NCBI GenBank assembly: GCA_907163375.1
Contig: CAJQUW010001161.1
Location: forward strand, 1 to 64,000
Direction: 5' to 3'
Length of the DNA: 64,000 bases
Source of the DNA: Prostheceraeus crozeri
Lineage: Eukaryota; Platyhelminthes; Polycladida; Euryleptidae
The notes below the pieces were generated by a model. The model made no database searches and was not told the origin of the DNA. It saw nothing but the letters and a program-made list of their open reading frames with translations. A program made the translations under genes and the position numbers. This document shows, piece after piece, positions 59,487 to 64,000 of the stretch; within the stretch, counting starts at the first letter, position 1; each line of letters starts with the position of its first letter.

Positions 59487-62400
59487 GAGTTGTTCGGAGC
59501 CAATTGAGTGGACTGGAGTGTTGTTCGGGTCATTTTTCAGGGTTCAAGGAGTTGTTCGGAGGAAAATGATTGCATCTTCGAGTTGTTCGGAGCCAATTGA
59601 ATGGACTAGAGTGTTGTTCGGGTCACTTTTCAGGGTTGAAGGAGTTGTTCGGAGCAAATTGAGTGAACTGGAGTGTTGTTCGGGTCATTTTTCAGGGTTG
59701 AAAGAGTTGTTCGGAGCCTATTGAGTGGACTAGAGTGTTGTTCGGATCATTTTTCAGGGTTGAAGGAGTTGTTCGGAGGGGAATGATTGCATCTTCGAGT
59801 TGTTCGGAGCCAAATATGTGGACTAGAGTGTTGTTCGGGTCACTTTTAAGTGTTGAACGAGTTGTTCGGAGGGGAATGATTGTGTCTTCGAGTTGTTCGG
59901 AGCAATTGAGTGGACTAGAGTCTTGTTCGGATCATTTTTCAGTGTTGAAGGAGTTGTTCGGAGCCAATTGAGTAGACTGGAGTGTTGTTCGGGTCATTTT
60001 TCAGGGTTGAAGGAGTTGTTCGGAGCCAATTGAGTGGACTAGAGTGTTGTTCGGGTCATTTTCAGGGTTGAAAGAGTTGTTCGGAGCCAATTGAGTGGAC
60101 TGGAGTGTTGTTCGGGTCATTTTTCAGGGTTCAAGGAGTTGTTCGGAGGAAAATGATTGCATCTTCGAGTTGTTCGGAGCCAATTGAATGGACTAGAGTG
60201 TTGTTCGGGTTTCTTTTTTTCTCATCTTTTTTTCATTTTCTTTTCATTTTCGTACCGTTCTTCTTTCGATTTTTCATATCATTTTTTCTGTCATTTTTTC
60301 ATTTTTTTTTCATTTTTTTCTTCATTTTTATCTTTTTTCTTTTCTTCAATTCTTTTTTCTTTTTTTTTCATTTTTCTTTTTTTGTTTTATTTTTCTTCTG
60401 TTATTTCGATCATTTTCCTTTTCAATTTCATTTTTTTTTTCATTTTTTTCAATTTTGTCATCTCGATTTTTTATTTTTTCTCTTCATTTTTTTTCTTTTT
60501 CCTTTGTCTCATTTTCATTTTTTTGCTTCTTTTCTCTTTTTTCTCTTCATTTTTTTTTATTTTCTCTTTCTTCCATTTTTCTTTCTCTCTCTCATTCTTT
60601 TTGTTTTTTTTTTCCTTCATTTTTTTTCTCATTTTCCGCTTTTTCTGTCCATTTTTTTTTTTTCATTTCATTCTCCTCATTTTTTTTTTTTCTTCTTTTT
60701 TTTTCATTTCTTGTTTTTCATGTTTTTCTTTTTCTCTTTTTTCTTTTTTTTTCTTTTATTTTCTTCTTTCACTTTTTCATTTTTTTTTTTTTTTTTTCGT
60801 TCGATATTTTTTTTTTTTTTTTTTTCTTTGTTTTTTTTTCTCATTTCTTTTTTCTGTTTTTCTTTTTCTCTTTTTCTTTTTTTTCTCTATTTTTTTTTTC
60901 AGTCATTTTTTTCTTTTTCTTTTTCATTTTTCATCCATTTTCATTTTTTTTTTTTCTTCTTCATCATTTGTTCATTTTCTCTCATTTTGTTCATTTGTTT
61001 CCTTTTTTTTCTCATCTTCTTTTTTTTTTTCTTTCATTTTTCTCATTTTCTCTCATTGTTTTTTCCTTTTCATTTTTCTCCCATTGTTTTTTTTTTCTTT
61101 TATTTTTTTTTTCTTTTTTCTCTTTTTCCAATTTTTCAGGGTTTTTTTGAAGGAGTTGTTCGGAGGGGAGTGATTGCATCTTCGAGTTGTTCGGAGCCAA
61201 TTGAGTGGACTAGAGTGTTGTTCGGGTCATTTTTCAGTGTTGAAGGAGTTGTTCGGAGCCAATTGAGTGGACTAGAGTGTTGTTCGGGTCATTTTCAGGG
61301 TTGAAAGAGTTGTTCGGAGCCAACTGAGTGGACTAGAGTGTTGTTCGGATCATTTTCCAGGGTTGAAGGAGTTGTTCGGAGGGGAATGATTGCATCTTCG
61401 AGTTGTTCGGAGCCAAATATGTGGACTAGAGTGTTGTTCGGGTCATTTTTCAGGGTTGAAGGAGTTGTTCGGAGCCAATTGAGTGGACTGAGTGTTGTTC
61501 GGGTCATTTTCAGGTTGAAGGAGTTGTTTGGAGGGGAATGATTGCATCTTCGAGTTGTTCGGAGGCAATTGAGTGGACTAGAATGTTGTTCGGGTCACTT
61601 TTCAGGGTTAAAGTAGTTGTTCTGAGCCAACTGAGTACACTAGAGTGTTGTTCGGGTCATTTTTCAGGGTTGAAGGAGTTGTTCGGAGCCAATTGAGTGG
61701 ACTAGAGTGTTGTTCGGGTCACTTTTAGGTGTTGAACGAGTTGTTCGGAGGGGAATGATTGTGTCTTTGAGTTGTTCGGAGCAATTGAGTGGACTAGAGT
61801 CTTGTTCGGATCGCTTTTCAGGGTTGAAGGAGTTGTTCGGAGCCAATTGAGTAGACTGGAGTGTTGTTCGGGTCATTTTTCAGGGTTGAAGGAGTTGTTC
61901 GGAGCCAATTGAGTGGACTAGAGTGTTGTTCGGGTCATTTTTCAGGGTTGAAGGAGTTGTTCGGAGCCAATTGAGTGGACTAGAGTGTTGTTCGGATCAT
62001 TTTTCAGGGTTGAAGGAGTTGTTCGGAGGGGAATGATTGCATCTTCGAGTTGTTCGGAGCCAAATAAGTGGACTAGAGTATTGTTCGGGTCATTTTTCAG
62101 TGTTGAAGGAGTTGTTCGGAGCCAATTGAGTGGACTAGAGTGTTGTTCGTGTCACTTTTCAGGGTTGAAAGAGTTGTTCGGAGCCAACTGAGTGGACTAG
62201 AGTGTTGTTCGGGTCACTTTTCAGGGTTGAAGGAGTAGTTCGAAGGGGAATGATTGCATCTTCGAGTTGTTCGGAGCCAAATATGTGGACTAGAGTGTTG
62301 TTCGGGTCACTTTTCAGGGTTGAAGGAGTTGTTCGGAGCCAATTGAGTGGACTGGAGTGTTGTTCGGGTCATTTTTCAGGGTTGAAGGAGTTGTTCGGAG

Positions 62401-64000
62401 GGGAATGATTGCATCTTCGAGTTGTTCGGAGGCAATTGAGTGGACTAGAGTGTTGTTCGGGTCACTTTTCAGGGTTAAAGGAGTTGTTCGGAGCCAACTG
62501 AGTGCACTAGAGTGTTGTTCGGGTCATTTTTCAGGGTTGAAGGAGTTGTTCGGAGCCAATTGAGTGGACTAGAGTGTTGTTCGGGTCACTTTTAGGTGTT
62601 GAACGAGTTGTTCGGAGGGGAATGATTGTGTCTTCGAGTTGTTCGGAGCAATTGAGTGGACTAGAGTCTTGTTCGGATCATTTTTCAGGGTTGAAGGAGT
62701 TGTTCGGAGCCAATTGAGTGGACTAGAGTGTTGTTCGGGTCACTTTTCAGGGTTGAAGGAGTTGTTCGGAGGGGAATGATTGTGCCTTCGAGTTGTTCGG
62801 AGCAATTGAGTGGACTAGAGTCTTGTTCGGATAATTTTCAGGGTTGAAGGAGTTGTTCGGAGCCATTTGAGTAGACTGGAGTGTTGTTCGGATCATTTTT
62901 CAGGGTTGAAGGAGTTGTTCGGAGCCAACTGAGTGGACTAGAGTGTTGTTCGGATCATTTTTCAGGGTTGAAGGAGTTGTTCGGAGCCAATTGAGTGGAC
63001 TAGAGTGTTGTTCGGGTCACTTTTCAGGGTTGAAGGAGTTGTTCGGAGCCAATTGAGTGAACTGGAGTGTTGTTCGGGTCATTTTTCAGGGTTGAAGGAG
63101 TTGTTCGGAGCCTATTGAGTGGACTAGAGTGTTGTTCGGATCATTTTTCAGGGTTGAAGGAGTTGTTCGGAGGGGAATGATTGCATCTTCGAGTTGTTCG
63201 GAGCCAAATATGTGGACTAGAGTGTTGTTCGGGTTAGTTTTCAGGGTTGAAAGAGTTGTTCGGAGCCTATTGAGTGGACTAGAGTGTTGTTCGGATCATT
63301 TTTCAGGGTTGAAGGAGTTGTTCGGAGGGAAATGATGCTCGGTCATCTTCAGGGTGAGTTGTTCGGAGCCAAATATTTTGACTAGAGTGTTGTTCGGGTT
63401 AGTTTTCAGGGTTGAAGGAGTTGTTCGGAGGGTAATGATTGTGTCTTCGAGTTGTTCGGAGCAATTGAGTGGACTAGAGTCTTGTTCGGATCCTTTTTTT
63501 AGTGTTGAAGGAGTTGTTCGGAGCCAATTGAGTTGACTGGAGTGTTGTTCGGGTCATTTTTCAGGGTTGAAGGAGTTGTTCGGAGCCAATTGAGTGGACT
63601 AGAGTGTTGTTAGGGTCACTTTTCAGGGTTGAAAGAGTTGTTCGGAGCCAACTGAGTGGACTAGAGTGTTGTTTGGATCATTGTTCAGGGTTGAAGGAGT
63701 TGTTCGAAGGGGAATGATTGCATCTTCGAGTTGTTCGGAGCCAAATATGTGGACTAGAGTGTTGTTCGGGTCATTTTTCAGGGTTGAAGGAGTTGTTCGG
63801 AGCCAATTGAGTGGACTGGAGTGTTGTTCGGGTCATTTTTCAGGGTTGAAGGAGTTGTTCGGAGGGGAATGATTGCATCTTCGAGTTGTTCGGAGGCAAT
63901 TGAGTGGACTAGAGTGTTGTTCGGGTCACTTTTCAGGGTTAAAGGAGTTGTTCGGAGCCAACTGAGTGCACTAGAGTGTTGTTCGGGTCATTTTTCAGGG
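59487..64000 (-). repeat. Satellite B, right array, inverted; mixed 62- and 93-bp units
   Basis: The same three modules as the left array on the opposite strand, each ending GTTGTTCGG: X (CAATTGAGTGGACTAGAG), Y (GTCATTTTTCAGGGTTGAAG) and Z (GGGGAATGATTGCATCTTCG). Many units are only X+Y (62 bp) and others X+Y+Z (93 bp). Some X modules lack one base (GGAGCAATTGAGTGG, paired with GAGTCTTGTTCGG). The Z form is the GATGCAATCATTCCCC version, which is rare in the left array. The composite GATTGTGTCTTCG-GAGCAATTGAG recurs near 59877, 61757, 62627 and 63439, so higher-order units exist. The array runs off the window. Open frames of about 68 codons are by-products. Confidence 0.94.
60211..61140. repeat. 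T-rich low-complexity block inside a satellite B monomer
   Basis: About 930 bp made almost only of T and C with scattered CATTTTT, on the plus strand. It starts after GTTGTTCGGGT and ends at AATTTTTCAGGG, so it sits exactly where the monomer reads GGGTCATTTTTCAGGG. Frames of up to 399 codons rich in Phe and Ser come from this composition. It may be an expansion of the monomer's own TCATTTTTC segment or a sequencing artefact. Confidence 0.85.

Noticed and set aside
60105-61304. Phe/Ser-rich 'membrane protein' of about 400 residues
   Set aside because: Pure T/C low-complexity DNA gives Phe, Ser and Leu in all three plus frames.

Overview
The window is eukaryotic, repeat-dominated DNA, most likely from an invertebrate animal. 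It carries a non-LTR retrotransposon, Penelope-like fragments, a mariner-type transposase of the DD41D kind and a non-autonomous hAT element, and shows no bacterial gene organisation. No intact host gene could be supported. About two thirds of the sequence is two unrelated satellite families, so most long open frames here are by-products of tandem repetition. The species is not recognised.

Layout. 1-852: AT-rich DNA and a degraded Penelope-like (PLE) fragment. 846-3968: a minus-strand LINE with endonuclease and reverse transcriptase, one in-frame stop and an (ATT)n tail. 3968-11310: satellite A, plus orientation. 11311-18333: a mostly unique core with a motif-bounded tandem unit (11616-12048), a 736-bp hAT-type MITE with a perfect 8-bp target duplication (13644-14379) and a ~178-bp tandem repeat (16739-18222). 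18334-33418: satellite A again, minus, then plus/minus/plus/minus, with a palindrome centred at 24010/24011 and a ~4.1-kb tandem duplication. 33419-35770: a 69-bp palindrome and a broken DD41D mariner transposase. 35771-54170: satellite B, 93-bp monomers. 54171-59485: a second, mostly unique core with a PLE remnant bounded by ~155-bp inverted repeats and a degenerate ~95-140-bp repeat. 59486-64000: satellite B in the opposite orientation, interrupted by ~930 bp of T-rich low-complexity DNA.

The main result is architectural. Both families occur as inverted arrays on either side of a mostly non-satellite core. Family A also appears as two core-less copies whose arms meet at the same short junction, and its outer tip is a ladder of increasingly diverged monomers. 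This resembles Foldback/TU/Galileo-type elements, whose long inverted ends are built of tandem repeats, but no transposase is recognised in either core and no target duplication can be shown, so the interpretation is an inference. Family B's 93-bp monomer is three diverged 31-bp modules, each opening with CCGAACAAC; this explains the 31-residue periodic 'proteins' in several frames without any coding function. Two stretches (about 5100-7460 and 28300-30540) have dense scattered small indels that look like unpolished long-read sequence, so parts of the arrays may be assembly artefacts.
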